Below, piece after piece: positions 9,346-21,239 of a stretch of DNA of 64,000 nt (positions are counted from its first letter, which is position 1; each line of letters opens with the position of its first letter). The notes under the pieces are model-generated. The model saw only the letters and a list, made by a program, of their open reading frames with translations, made no database searches and had not been told where the DNA came from. Both the position numbers and the translations under genes were made by a program. The DNA comes from Dromiciops gliroides (lineage: Eukaryota > Chordata > Mammalia > Microbiotheria > Microbiotheriidae), in NCBI RefSeq assembly GCF_019393635.1, contig NC_057864.1, positions 469,324,617-469,388,616 on the forward strand, read 5' to 3'.

Positions 9346-9539
9346 AAGAAAACTTCAGCTGCCTAGCCAATAGGGCAGAGAATTGCAAGGTCACAGTAGA
9401 AATGGCCAAGACAGAGGATTATGAGGCCTGAGGGAGAGGGGCTGTTGGATTTATCACTCTCTGCTTTCCTCTACTCAAGTCTCAAGGGGAAGCCACACAA
9501 CTACCCCTGCTTGGGTAGCTGGACCAGCCCCCTCCCTCT

Positions 9540-9730
9540 TGGTCACAGGTGGTACAGTGGACCTGAATCCAGGTTCTACCACTTACTGCCTGAACGTACC
9601 TGGGCAGGTCATGCCCACCTCTCTGGGCCTTAATTTCCTCATCTGTAATATGAGGGGTGGGATTTGGAGGGGGTTAGACCAGATGACCCCTGAGGTCTCT
9701 TCTAGCTCTCCATCTAGGAATCTATAATGG
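9540..9730 (+). repeat. MIR-type SINE
   Basis: TTACTGCCTGAACGTACCTG, TTTCCTCATCTGTAATATGA and a 3' block TAGACCAGATGACCCCTGAG followed by CTCTTCTAGCTCT are typical of CORE-SINE derivatives. Confidence 0.6.
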
Positions 9731-10050
9731 GAAATGACTAGGCAGCTGCTATGGGAGAGCAGCCCTGCCCTGGGGAGCCTGGAAGGATGCCAGGAAAGGA
9801 GGAGGGGACCCGCCTGGAGAAGAGCAAAGTCAGAGTCAAACAGCGGATGCCTGTGCCAAGAGGGAACTGGAGGCAAAAGTCTAAGCCCCACCCCACCCCC
9901 TTGCCTTGTGTCAGGGTAGGGGATCTCTGAGGGGTGAGGGGCAGGAAGGCATCTCAGTGGGTGAGATCCAGTATCAGCTGAGAGCCAGGGTAGGCTGCAA
10001 TGGATGGATCTTCTTTGTTGGTGGGAACCACTAGGGTCTATCCCATAAAG

Positions 10051-10417
10051 CAGGGGGTTTTAACCTGGGGTCTGTGAGTCTGTGTGTGTGCACACATGTG
10101 TGCATTTGTGTGTATATGTATTATGTATGTGTATGCACATACATATATAATTAAATATAAGAATGTGTTATATATAAATATAAAACACATAAATATGATA
10201 TAATAATATAAAATACAGAATATAAATATAATATATAATAAGTATATTAATATATAATTACATATGAGTTGATAAATATATTTCAATAGAACTGGCTTTT
10301 TCTGTAATGCTGTGTAGTATATTTTCTGCATTTAAAAACATTCTTCTGAGAAGAGATCCATAGACTTCACCAGACTGCCAAAGGGGCCCTTGATAGAAAA
10401 AGGGTTAAGAAGCCTTG
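10051..10417. mobile_element. hAT-type MITE carrying an AT-rich microsatellite
   Basis: The ends are CAGGGGGTTTTAACCTGGGG and AAAAAGGGTTAAGAAGCCTTG. The right half contains ATTCTTCTGAGAAGAGATCC and CACCAGACTGCCAAAGGGGC, diagnostic of a common old mammalian hAT MITE. About 200 bp of TG/TATA-rich sequence fills the centre, and no clear 8-bp duplication survives. Confidence 0.65.
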
Positions 10418-10583
10418 ATTTAAATGGTTTGTATGTAAACAAAAGAGTTCGTCCTTTTTTCCCCTATAACATGTACTGCAACTCACACCCCTAGGCTTCT
10501 TTCTTGCTCATGTCCCTAGGTTTAGAGCACAAACAGTTTCAGGAATAAGAAAACCAATACAGAATAAATCAGTTAAAACTAGC

Positions 10584-10700
10584 AAGTATTTACCAAGTAC
10601 CCAACTATGTAGCAAGCATTTTGTTAGGTTCTGGGGTTACAAAGATAAAAATGAAATAGTCAGTGCCCTCAAGGAACTTACATGCTACTCAGAAAGGGGA
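10584..10700 (-). repeat. L2 3' end, antisense
   Basis: AAGTATTTACCAAGTACCCA and GGTTCTGGGGTTACAAAGAT are followed by CCCTCAAGGAACTTACATGC. This is the antisense of the L2 3' end. Confidence 0.6.
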
Positions 10701-10810
10701 GAAGTCTGAATTCCTGGTGGTCACAGGGAGGGATGGTGCGCTAAACATATTGCGGAGCACACCTATGGACAGATAAAACAATTCTTGGGTAGATTATAAC
10801 CAAGCAGGTC

Positions 10811-10995
10811 ATAGATATATAGTTGGAAGGAGACTCAGAGAGCATGTGACCCAACACGCTCTTTTTACAGATGAGAAAACCGAGACTCTGATAATTTAGG
10901 AGACTTACACAGGGCCCACACAACGTTGTCAGAAGAAGGAGGTAGAACCCAGGACTTCCAGACTCCCAAAGGCCAGCACCTCTATCCACCATGCC
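10811..10995 (-). repeat. MIR-type SINE, antisense
   Basis: TTTACAGATGAGAAAACCGA, GGTAGAACCCAGGACTTCCA and CCTCTATCCACCATGCCCAG are reverse-complement MIR-like landmarks. Confidence 0.6.
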
Positions 10996-11520
10996 CAGCA
11001 GTCTCTCAATCAGTTGACAGACAGGAAAGGGGAAGGGAGGTTCTCTGGGTCTGGTTTTGTTCTAGATGAGTCTAGGGATAACAACGATAATAAGGAATGA
11101 TTATTATATTAATGGTAATTCCAGGGAGATAATAATAGTATACTTCCAGACTTCTAAGACTCCTGATTTCATCAGTGTGATCTCTTTCCAGAGATCCTGA
11201 TCATAATGCCAACTGGACAAACATGAGTTCTAGTAACTGGACCAATTCAGCAGCTCAGCCCACTTCTCACACCAACCTCTCTGAACTTAGCTAGGCTTGG
11301 ACAAAATCGGGCCAGTCAGTCGCCATCCCTTCCCACCCTTGTCCTGTTCTCCAAACACATGCACTCAAGGCCTTTCCAGCTCCAGGTAGGACCTGCCCAA
11401 GCCTGTTCTCTGAGGCCTTCAAGGACCCAGGGTCACCTCTACACAAAACAATCTCAACTGATCCATGATCCTGTGTTCTAAGGGGTCCTGGGTGGGTGTC
11501 ACAAAACAAAAAGTGTGATT

Positions 11521-11676
11521 GGGGGGGGGCAGCTAGGTGGCACAGTGGATAGAGCACCAGCCCTGGATTCAGGAGACCTGAGTTCAAATCCGGCCTCAGA
11601 CACTTGACACTTACTAGCTATGTGACTCTGGCAAGTCACGTTAACCCTCACTGCCCTGCAAAAAAAAACAAAAACA
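11521..11676 (+). repeat. SINE family A
   Basis: It starts GGGCAGCTAGGTGGCACAGT and has a CAAAAAAAAACAAAAAC tail. The short duplication AAAAGTGTG(A/G)T lies on both sides. Confidence 0.85.
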
Positions 11677-11699
11677 AAAGTGTGGTGTGGGAGGAAAAA

Positions 11700-11850
11700 G
11701 AGTAGTGGCGTTTGGAGCCAGAGGACTCAGGCTTAAAACTCACCTGGGTAACCCTGGGCATCCTCTACCTAGGCCTCAATCCCCTCCTCTGTCAAAGGAG
11801 GAGGTTGTACTAAATGGCCTCTGAGGTCCCTTGCAGTTCTTTGATCTTGC
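11700..11850 (+). repeat. MIR-type SINE
   Basis: TTTGGAGCCAGAGGACTCAG, GTAACCCTGGGCA, CCTCCTCTGTCAAAGGAGG and TAAATGGCCTCTGAGGTCCC are in MIR-like order. Confidence 0.6.
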
Positions 11851-11911
11851 AAATATGGGAATAATAATGACAATTGCTGGCATCTATCTAGCACTATGAG
11901 GTTTGTGTAGG

Positions 11912-12160
11912 CAGGTGGGTGGCACCATAGTGCATAGAGTGCCAGGCCTGGAGTCAGGAGGACCTGAGTTAAAATCTGATATCAGACACTGGCTGTGTGA
12001 CTCTGGGTATGTCACTTAACCCTGTTTGCTTCCGTCTCCTCATCTGTCAAATGGGCCGGAGAAGCAAATGGTGAACCAGTCCAGTATCTCTGTCAAGAAA
12101 ACCCCAAATGGGTTCACCGAGAGCTGGACATGACTGAAAAATGACTGAGCAACAATAACA
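11912..12160 (+). repeat. SINE family B, full length
   Basis: The head GTGGGTGGCACCATAGTGCA, core TCTCCTCATCTGTCAAATGG and tail GAGCTGGACATGACTGAAAA with AACAATAAC are all present. It is the clearest copy of the RTE-tailed family. Confidence 0.8.
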
Positions 12161-12164
12161 ATTA

Positions 12165-12470
12165 AGGTTGGCAAAGTGCTTTGCAAATGTTAACTCAATC
12201 TGATCTTCATAATGACACTGGGAAGTAGGTGCTGTTATTATCCCCATTTGAGGCATCGGAGGGGGATGTAAATTGGGGAATAATGACAATAATTAAATCA
12301 TGGATTTAGAACTGGGTGGCACCTTGTAAGCCCTCTATCCAAGCCTTTCATTTTGCAGATGAGGGCCAGAAAAGGGAAGTAAGTGGCCCAACATCACCCA
12401 GATGGGATCTAAGCCTGAGCCCTCTGGCTCTGGGGTCATCTCGGTTACACCATGCTTCCTGTCTTGTGAT
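12165..12470 (-). repeat. MIR-type sequences, antisense
   Basis: GCAAAGTGCTTTGCAAATGT with GTTATTATCCCCATTTGAGG, then CATTTTGCAGATGAGGGCCA with CTAAGCCTGAGCCCTCTGGC, are parts of one or two old CORE-SINE copies. Confidence 0.5.
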
Positions 12471-12604
12471 ACCCACCCCAGGGCTCCTTAGAACACAGGG
12501 TCATGGATCAGAGATGAGAATTGTACAGCACAGTGCTCAGTGCAGAGGTGACACTATAGAAATGCTAGCTACCATCATAGTCGTCTTTGTTGCTGTTATA
12601 TTTA

Positions 12605-12770
12605 GAGCTGGGATAGAACTCGGAGACCTACTAGTCCAATCCCCTTGTTTTTCATGTATGAAGACACTAAAGCTCAGGGAAAGGAAGTGACCTGTCCAAG
12701 GTAACACAGATACTGAGTATCAGAGGTGGATTTTGGACCCAGGCCTTCTGACTCCACAGTTGCTTTTCAC
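12605..12770 (-). repeat. MIR-type SINE, antisense
   Basis: AGCTGGGATAGAACTCGGAG, ACACTAAAGCTCAGGGAAAG, GGTAACACAGATACTGAGTA and CCCAGGCCTTCTGACTCC are in antisense MIR order. Confidence 0.65.
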
Positions 12771-12825
12771 AGAGGATGAGAAGACATTAGCTGAGCATGT
12801 GTTATAGGAGAAAAAGAGGAGGAAG

Positions 12826-13275
12826 ATGAATGAATGGATGTATGAATGTATGTATGTATGAATGAATGAAAAGGAATTTATTAATCATCGACTATGTACA
12901 GAGCACTGTGCTAAGTGCTATGGCTATAAATACAAAAGTAAAGACCATCCCTAAGTCCATGAGGGCATAAAGGGGGCAAGTGATCTTTCCAAGATCACTC
13001 AGATAGTTTTTGTAGCAGAGCTGTGATTTGAACCCAGGTTCTTGGATTTGATTCCCTGTTCTTTTCACTGTACTGAGGCTCTCAGAAAGGGATGAGAAAA
13101 TACAAAGCATGTTTGGGCAACAAGAGAGAAGTCTTGAGAGGTAGGTTGGGGAAAAGATCATAGAAGGCCTTGAACGCCATGCCAAAGAACTTGGACTTTA
13201 TTTTGTGGGCAATGAGAAAGACTTTAGAGCAAGGGAGTGACATAGTTGGAGATGAATCTTAGGAAGATTGTGAGC
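12826..13275 (-). repeat. L2, antisense, 3' part
   Basis: A TGAATGAATG-rich tip, ACTATGTACAGAGCACTGTG, CTAAGTGCTATGGCTATAAA, then GAAGGCCTTGAACGCCATGC and GAGCAAGGGAGTGACATAGT follow the antisense L2 order. A family B SINE interrupts it at 13276, and L2-like text resumes at 13507. Confidence 0.65.
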
Positions 13276-13506
13276 AGGGCAACTAGGTGGTGTAGTGGAT
13301 AGAGCGCTGTCCCTAGAATCAGGAGAACCTAAGTTCAAATCTGGCCTCAGACACTTACTGGCTGTGTGACTGTGGGCAAGTCACTTAACCCCATTTGCTT
13401 CAGTTTCTTCATTTATAAAATGAGCTGGAGAAGGAAATAGCAAACCATTCCAGCATCTCTGCCAAGGGGTCACAGAGAATTGGACACAATGGAAACAACA
13501 ACAACA
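13276..13506 (+). repeat. SINE family B inserted in L2
   Basis: GGGCAACTAGGTGGTGTAGT, GAGCTGGAGAAGGAAATAGC and GAGAATTGGACACAATGGAA mark head, junction and RTE-like tail. Confidence 0.8.
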
Positions 13507-13705
13507 AAGTTAGCAATGGTCTGAAGTCTAGATGGAAGGGGAAGAAATTGGAGGTCATTGGAGTATGACATGATTAGGACCTGGGATGGGATGCTGTTAG
13601 TAGGGATGGCTGTGAGCAATCACAGTAGGTCTTTTTCTATCTCTAGTGCTTAGCATAGTGCCTGGCACATAGTAGGTACTTAATAAATGTTTATTGAATG
13701 AATGA
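13507..13705. repeat. L2 remnants in two orientations
   Basis: The antisense L2 continues to about 13610. From 13628, TAGCATAGTGCCTGGCACAT and AATAAATGTTTATTGAATGA read as a sense L2/MIR 3' tip. Confidence 0.5.
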
Positions 13706-14904
13706 GCTAGAAGGAATCTCAAAGGTCCAAGTCCCAACTGGCTTCACATAAAGTAAATTGGGGCTAGGTTTTATATAACCAAGAATTTCCCCCACTACTC
13801 GGTCAGTATTCTGAAGATAGTGTCAAACATTTATAGCAAATTACCTAAATAAAGTACATGATGGGAATGAATATTCTGGGCACGCAGGGAAAGTGACCAC
13901 TCCCCATCCTACTGTTCTCCATCATTTTCCTGGAAGTAAAACCCTTGAGTGGTGTCCTTCAACAGTAAAGATACCATCAGCCTCCTAAAATTGCTTCCTT
14001 TGGAGATGATAAATTACATTTATATGGCGTTTTGAGGTTTACAAAATGTTTTACATACATTACCTCATTCTACCTTTGTAGTCTGGTCACATTAGGCCTC
14101 CCCACAGGGGGAGGCATGTAGGCAGAAGCAACTAGATGGATTCATGAGTTTATACATAATTAGTTTTAACAGTCAAAGTTCCGTAAATAGTTGGGACCCC
14201 AGGGAGGATAATAGAAATGTCAATCACCCATGACTCCTGACTATTACTGTGTTCTTGGCTCTTACCTAGGAGTCTGTATTGTTGAGTCTCTGACTCAGTT
14301 GTCACCTGCATGGCTCTGTCTCTTCCTTTTTCTTCCTGGCATGTTTATTTCACTCATTCACTTCATTCAAGGTCAAAATTTAAGCATGCAATTTAAGTCA
14401 GTTATGGGATTTATTTAGGAAATGCATAGTAAGATCAAATATATGTAACACAGACTGCACATTCATTTCTCAGGTCTAGTTCTTCCCAAGTCAAAACCCC
14501 CTTTTAGGTTGGAGTCCATTTTCCTTTTATTCATTCATATCAGCCCAACCAATGGCTATATCTAGAAGAAATTACTCTTCCAAAGGAGTCCTGTCAAGTC
14601 CCTCTCCTATGTCTATGCCCTAAGTGCTGGGAGTAAAGAGTGGAATGAGGTAAAACTCTCCTAGATACTGGTCACTAATAAATCATCTTAAACCTGGGTC
14701 CCAAAACCAAGTCCCTTGAATGGTCTTATTGCTCTTGCTTTCCTTGAAGGCTGCTTCTGTCCATGTGGTGTCCCAGTGCTGAACAGACTTGTCACTTTGA
14801 CAACCATGAGTGGTCTCTCCTGCTCCGTGACAGTAGTATGGCATTTGTTCAACAGAGAGACAGGCTCTGTCTTCCTTTGACCCTCCAGCAGGCATCATAT
14901 AACT

Positions 14905-15085
14905 CTGGGTTTTTTGTTTGTTTTGTTTTGTTTTGTTTTTTTAATTTTTGCAGGGCAATGAGGGTTAAGTGACTTGCCCAGGGTCACACAGCTAGTTAAG
15001 TGTCAAGTGTCTGAGGCTGGATTTGAACTCAGGTCCTCCTGAATCCAAGGCCAGTGCTTTATCCACTGTGCCACCTAGCTGCCCC
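14905..15085 (-). repeat. SINE family A, antisense
   Basis: It has an inverted T/G-rich tail (TTTGTTTGTTTTGTTTTG). The perfect 12-bp duplication CATCATATAACT lies at 14893-14904 and 15086-15097. Confidence 0.9.
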
Positions 15086-15682
15086 CATCATATAACTGAA
15101 ACCTTGGTGAGGCATGGGAGTTGGGCTGGTCCTTCCTTCCCCTTTCCAACATAATGGTAAGCACATTTACATGGAAGCTAAATCTAGGGGATTCCACCAA
15201 GTGAGTTCTAGGTCCCTGGTTGCCTTTTCTGCTTTGTTTCCTTTCCTGAGCAGGTAACTTGAGGTAGATGCATCCAGATTTAGAGACACTTTTTTGAGGT
15301 CAACGGATCCATTGAAAAAAGCTTACTGGTAGAAAAATGTGCTTCTTCATTATAGCTAGACATCAATAAGAAGAGAGCAAACTCCTGGTCTGATTCACCA
15401 GAAGATATAGTCTTTGTGAGCGAATGCAGAACCAAGGTGAAATATAAAATGCCTGTTCTGCACTCCTTGATCTGCTTCATGGTCTGACAATGTTTAAGTG
15501 TCAGCATTCTCGGAGATTGTAACATAGTTACAGTTACTGAATCCTCTTTTTAAGTTGTTCTGTCAATGTGTACTGTGCGCTTTTTATGTCTAGCATTTCT
15601 TTTGTGTGTAGGAATAAAATAAATACCTGCCCATAGCTGATTCTCATTGCATGTTGAATACCTTTTTACTTTTCTTCTTTGT

Positions 15683-16660
15683 AGAGGGTGGGAGAGCCAA
15701 GATGGTGGAGTAAGAGAACCTTTTTTTTTTTTTTGCCTTAGCTCCTTAGCACACATCTTCCCCAATAATATTGACAATGAGCCAGAATGAATTCTGAACA
15801 ACAACAACAACAACAAATCAAGACAAACAGTGAGTCATTTTTCTAGCTCAGGGAGGCTTAGGAAGACAGACAGAGGGGTCTGAAGACACTGGGGTGGAGA
15901 CCATAGCAGAGCCCAGGGACAGCAAGGGGGCTGAGCCTGAATACCAGGGCAGGAAACAGTGGGGAAGAAGAGAACCCAGGGGACCCCTGAACTAGCACTG
16001 GGAGCAAAAAAGTATGTCATTTGGTAACTAGTCCTGGTTCATAGATCTAGGACAGAGAAGAGTAGTCAGGAGCCTAGCTGGGAACTGAGCACAAAACAAA
16101 TTCTAGAAACTAAGGTATGTGGTTCTGAGTTCAGGAGTAGAGTGATGACTCAGTCCCAACCTTTATCCCAGCACAAAAGTCTACAATGGAACAACCAGAG
16201 CAGGACACTGAGACAGAAGGAGACCCAGCAGTTCAGTCACTCTGAACCTGCAGAAACTCTCAATGGGCTTACCGTGACTGAGTTTGGCAGCCACCTCCTG
16301 AAACTTGGTTATGCACAAGCCAACAGACCCAACCTACAGAGCCCAGACCGGGAAGGCAGTAAACAGACCTCTCCCCAGATCATACGGCTTTTGAAGCACC
16401 AAAAACTTGTAGGGCCCCAGAGCTGTGAAAGCAGTAGAAGAACATAAAAGGACAGAACCTCAGGCTAGACATCCTACCTCCCCAGAAGTGAGAAGAACCC
16501 AACATTAACATAAAGCCCAGAGTCAAAGGTGAGAAAAGAAAGCCTCCCCTACTCCTTATTAGGGTCTGGGCTCCCCCAAAACGAAACCTGGTCAGAACCA
16601 CATGCTTAGCAGAGCAGAGAGGCCCTCGGGGAGAGAGAATGGAGGGGGTGCTCTAGTCCC
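15683..16660 (+). mobile_element. L1 5' UTR fragment
   Basis: GGGAGAGCCAAGATGGTGGA at the start is the recognisable 5' end of marsupial L1. It is followed by about 950 bp of CAG/CCAG-rich 5' UTR-like sequence with no SINE. ORF1 is not reached, so the copy is truncated at its 3' side. A 13-bp poly-T just inside the 5' end may be secondary. Confidence 0.55.
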
Positions 16661-16794
16661 ACAGGACCAGAAGCCATTTCTTTAATATGACACCATCGAT
16701 AAATAACAACAGTTGAGTCAAACTGTGGAGCTGTCTATTCCTCAACATTTCTCACTGGACCAGAGGAAATAATGCATAATTATCTTGTGATCTA

Positions 16795-16945
16795 GGTAGT
16801 GTAGTTACTATTATTCTCCTTTTACAGATCAAGAAACTGATTTTTCCCCAAAATCACACACATGAATGACAGAGCGAGGATTTCAAACCAGATCTCACCC
16901 AGTCTGTCCAGCCCTCTCTTTCCACTGTACCATGTCACCCCAAAT
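16795..16945 (-). repeat. MIR-type SINE, antisense
   Basis: TATTATTCTCCTTTTACAGA, ACACATGAATGACAGAGCGA and CTTTCCACTGTACCATGTCA are antisense MIR landmarks. Confidence 0.6.
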
Positions 16946-17379
16946 GAGACCCACACATCATTTGGGGAGGCCATCTGGGCTCTATAACCCCTAAAGTCAG
17001 GCTGTTCAAGAATGTAGAGAAAGAATTCCAGAGCAATATGGAGAGGGTGGAGCAAGGTCACCAACAATATGTTTCCAATCATGGTTTGGTTTTCCAGCTT
17101 TTCCTTTATGTCATTCATTTCCTTTAGGTATGGAATTTCCCACTTGGTTCTGTTTATATGTTGGCCAGAAATCCAGAGTCCAGCAGCTGGAAGATGAGGG
17201 CCTGTTGAGAGACTGGGAGGAAGAGTTTGAGGAAAAGGATCTGGGAGGAAGACTTCCGCAGGGATTAAGGACCCCTTATTGGACAGTTTACAGTAAGACA
17301 TTGTGATTTTAGAGGGTGGAGTTGAAGATAGGATGGTGTCCAGGCCAGGGTAATTATGGGCTCTTTGAAGGGTATTCTG

Positions 17380-17524
17380 GGGGCAGCTAGGTGGCACAGT
17401 AGATAAAGCACTGGCCATGGATTCAGGAGGACCTGAGTTAAAATCCGGCCTCAGACACTTGATACTTACTAGCTGTGTGACCCTGGGCAAGTCACTTAAC
17501 CCCAATTGTCTCACACACACAAAA
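17380..17524 (+). repeat. SINE family A
   Basis: The 12-bp duplication AAGGGTATTCTG flanks it at 17368-17379 and 17525-17536, perfect. The tail is CACACACACAAAA. Confidence 0.9.
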
Positions 17525-17590
17525 AAGGGTATTCTGAAAGTCCAGACCATTCAAGCAAGTATGATAGCAGAACTGTGAAATGTCTTACTT

Positions 17591-17735
17591 TTTTTTTTTG
17601 CGGGGAAATGGGGGCCAAGTGACTTGCCCAGGGTCACACAGCTAGTAAGTGTCAAGTGTCTGAGGCCGGATTTGAACTCAGGTACTCCTGAATCTAGGGC
17701 CGGTGCTTTATCCACTGCACCAGCTAGCCACCCCC
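17591..17735 (-). repeat. SINE family A, antisense
   Basis: The duplication GAAATGTCTTACTT at 17577-17590 is matched at 17736-17749 with one difference. It lies 66 bp from a sense copy. Confidence 0.9.
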
Positions 17736-17952
17736 GGAATGTCTTACTTCTAAGAGTAGGCTAACAAATTGTCCTTCTGAAGCTTAAGTCAGTGATCTCT
17801 TGGCTTAGTGATCTCCAAAGTAGGTGCTGGGACTGAACCCCAAAGGAGTGGTGTCTGACTTGAAGGGATGTGTGATGAATCAAACTGAAGGTGGGAAGGT
17901 GGGTTGCATCTCTCCTCATGGTAGACAACTGTGGGATTTCTCTCTTTATTCT

Positions 17953-18197
17953 TGTTATTCAGTTATTTCAGTCATGTCCAACTCTTTGTGACCCATTTGG
18001 GGTTTTCTTGGCAAAGAGACTGGAGTGATTGGCCATTTTCTTCTCTAGCTCATTTGACAGATGAGGAAACTGAGGCAAACAGGGTTAAGTGACCTGCCCA
18101 GGGTCACAAAGCCAGTAAGTGTCTGAGGCAAGATTTGAACTCAGGTCTTCCTGACTCCAGGGCAGTGGCTCTATACACTGTTCCACCTCCCTGCCCC
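17953..18197 (-). repeat. SINE family B, antisense, full length
   Basis: It opens with the inverted RTE-like tail (CAGTCATGTCCAACTCTTTG), passes GGGGTTTTCTTGGCAAAGA and AGATGAGGAAACTGAGGC, and ends CCACCTCCCTGCCCC. Confidence 0.8.
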
Positions 18198-18762
18198 TTA
18201 TCTCTAATACAAGCACATCTACCTTTACCCCACCTCTCTCTCCATTCTGTTCCCTCCCTCCACTCTGCTAACTCCCAATTCCTCTTCTGCAAAGTTAGTT
18301 GCTCCCCAGAAGAGTTATAAACCAGGCATGATCTAATTCAGCAGCAGCTACAGGAGCTGGGAACATCCCCTCCCCCACGGCCAAATTCATACTCAGATCA
18401 CCTCTTGTCTTTGGCAGGTGTTTCTTAGAGGCCAGGCTCTGGCACCTGGTCAGAAAGATCCTCTCCTTCCCCCTTTTCGTAGGACAAGATGGGTCACAAA
18501 GGATGAGTCATGCATTGGTTGCAATATGTATCTTATTACATTGTCTTTCCTCCCAAACCAGCCCATTTCTTGAGTTTCCCTATTACTGTTGAGGGCACCA
18601 CCATCCTTTCCAGTCCCTCGGGTTTGCATCCTGGGTGTCATGTTCAGTATCGCCCCTCTTGCCATCTCTCCAGGGCCAATTTGTGGTCCTCTTAAGTCCT
18701 TGGAGGCCGGGGCAAAGCCCCACTAATTTCTTTCCATTTGTAGCTCAAGAATGAGCCTAAGG

Positions 18763-18906
18763 GGGCAGCTAGGTGGTGCAGTGGATAGAGCACTGGCCCT
18801 GGATTCAGAAGGACCTGAGTTCAAATTCAGCCTCAGACCCTTGAAACTTACTAGCTGTGTGACCCTGGGCAAGTCACTTAACCCCAAATGCCTCACCAAA
18901 AAAAAA
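18763..18906 (+). repeat. SINE family A
   Basis: The duplication AAGAATGAGCCTAAGG at 18747-18762 and 18907-18922 is perfect over 16 bp, which suggests a fairly young insertion. Confidence 0.9.
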
Positions 18907-19024
18907 AAGAATGAGCCTAAGGACGTAGGGGATGGGACGGTATAACTAGGGCCAATTGAAGCTCACCTTCAGATGGAGATCGAGATTTCCAAGGCTTTGG
19001 GAACATGTAACATGACATGTGGGA

Positions 19025-19165
19025 AGAAAAGAACTTGGGTCTTGAAGTTGAGAGAAATGAATTTGAATCCCACTTCCAACACTGACTCACTGAGTGACCC
19101 CGGACTAGTTGCCTAACCTTTCTGGGATTCAGTTTCTTTAAATATAGGATGAGAATAGTAGCACT
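19025..19165 (+). repeat. MIR-type SINE
   Basis: AAAAGAACTTGGGTCTTGAA, TTTGAATCCCACTTCC, CACTGAGTGACCCCGG and ATTCAGTTTCTTTAAATATA follow the MIR order. Confidence 0.6.
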
Positions 19166-19538
19166 TAGATAATTGTCCAAGAAGCCAGCCCTGAGTTATA
19201 ATTAGGAGCAGATCTATCAAAGTCACATTATTAATTTACTTTTAAGCTGTCTCCAGGGAGAGTTCTTAAGCTTGGCATTCTTAAGGACTGACCAATTCCA
19301 TGACCAGCCATGATCCTCAGGGATCCCTGAGGACCGATGATGAAGCATGATGTGCTGCAGCCCACTCAAAGCAAGTTGATTGTTAAATTTTCAGCATGGG
19401 CATTTAGACCTCGAAAATCAGTCAGCAAAGGCTACAAATCAAATCATGGCTTATTGTTTTGTTGATTGTTTAGACTTAAGAAAGTGATGAGAAAATACTA
19501 AAAATTAGGATTAAGCTTAAAATTATGTCCTTTGTACA

Positions 19539-19545
<7 letters not shown>

Positions 19546-19588
<43 letters not shown>
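19546..19588. repeat. (GA)n microsatellite
   Basis: About 21 pure GA units. A second, impure GA tract lies at 19921-19940. Confidence 0.9.
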
Positions 19589-19591
<3 letters not shown>

Positions 19592-19639
19592 TTGTTAAGC
19601 ATTTAATAGCATACCACTACATACTACCCACTTCTTGAC

Positions 19640-20560
19640 AGAAAGATGGTAGATTCAGGGGAGAATGAGACCTACATTTTCTTATATAGCCACCATGGGA
19701 ACTTATTTGCTTGACTGTGTATATTTGTGAAAAGGGTTTTGGTTTTGTTATTTTTATTTAAAATAATATTTTACTTTTTCCCCAGTTACATGTAAAGATA
19801 ATTTTTTAAAAGTTCTATTACATGTAATTGAGGAAAAAAACAAAATTCAATAAAGACGTCAAAAAAATTTCTGAGTTCCAAATTTTGTTATTCTTTTTCA
19901 ATGTGGGGGGATGGAGGGGTGAGAGAGAGAGAGAGAGAGGGAGGAGGAAGGACGGAAGAAGAAAGAAAGAAAAAGAAAAGAGAGTCACTGAACATTTTAG
20001 GAATACCTCCAAGGATCAAGCTGCATAAATCGATGCTTTTTTAAAAAAAATCCATAAGGCAAAAAATAGAGATGGTATGATAAACATTTTTCTTTCAAAG
20101 TAAAATGACCATACTTTGCATCAGTTGCCACACATGGTCCTTATTCGTGATGCATAGGAGAGAAAAGAAGGAAACACAGACAAGCAGGTTAGCTTTGAAA
20201 GTTACATAGTGAACTTATTATATACTTAAAAGGAAAAGCAAGTTGTACAAAACAGAGATTTCTAGTTTCAGGTATAATCTACTTTGTTCTCATCTTGTGT
20301 ATGGAAGTGTTCATTTTATTTGGTGACCATTACAATTCAGAATTTTTAAAAAGAAATCATTTTAAAAAAAAAACTCTGAGAGATGATCAGAATCCGGCAG
20401 CTTGTATAACATGAAGTCACTCTTGGGAGTTACTTTAGGTTAAAAACCTGGAAGTGATACAGAACAGAAAACAGTACATTTTCTTGGGGTCCCTCTGGCT
20501 AGCAACAGAGCCAGACACAGCACGAGGTTCCCCCAGCTATAGTTTTAACTATGGTCACTT
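19640..20560 (+). repeat. old interspersed repeat X, copy 1 (L1 3'-UTR-like)
   Basis: Shared landmarks are ATTTGCTTGACTGTGTATAT, GAGAGAAAAGAAGGAAACAC, TAGCTTTGAAAG and TATACTTAAAAGGAAAAGC. They recur in the same order at 25980-26400 and around 40095-41830. Family name unknown; it could be an L1 3' UTR lineage. An antisense L1 tip interrupts it at about 19756-19866. Confidence 0.5.
19756..19866 (-). mobile_element. L1 3' tip, antisense
   Basis: ATATTTTACTTTTTCCCCAG followed by TTACATGTAAAGATAAT is the reverse of the L1 3' terminus, which reads ACATGTAAC then A-rich in the copy at 40557-41567. Confidence 0.55.
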
Positions 20561-21239
20561 TGAGAACAAACAACTTTTGATTCTTGGATGAGGGAGCAGC
20601 TCCCCCTCCCATATCTGCTGCAGGTGTGCCCTTCAAGCTGGCATAACTGGAAGTCTGCCTCATGTTCCTTCTGCACTACCTACTTCACAGGCCTATGGTG
20701 AGGAAAATGTCTTTATAAATCTTCAAGCATAATCAAAATGTGGAGCTATTATTACGGGAAAGGAAATCAAGCTTCCCATGGGAAGGGGGTGGAGGAGGTC
20801 CCTGGAGGAAAAGAGGAATTGCTCAGCACCTGTTTAATAACTGTTTGTCAAAAGAAGGGTTGAATGAGGTAAGATGTGGATATAGTCTGTACAGTATAAA
20901 TGTGATGAGGGCTGTCTTGATCTGACTCTCGGGGAGGCCAGGATGGAGCCACCCATCTCTAGCATCTCCTCTTCCCACTCTTGTTCAAGGGAGACTTTCA
21001 TTCCTGCCAGGAGGGGAAGCAGGAGGTTGGGGGCCAGAGGGAAGGGGCACCAGGCCAGAATTATTTATGCCTGATCCCTTAAAATATTAGTCCAAGGGAT
21101 GTAATTTTAAGGTTTGAGCTAAAGTCCTGATCACTTTTCATTAATGGGGAAAAGAGGACCCCTAGTTCCATATCCAAGGTTCACTGGAGGATTATGGATG
21201 GGGGAGGGGAGGGAAGCCCTTGGATGCCAATTAGTAAAA

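Noticed and set aside
15550-15816. (AAC)n-flanked frames near 15600-15800 as a small gene
   Set aside because: The region is the start of an L1 5' UTR next to unrecognised sequence; no gene signals.
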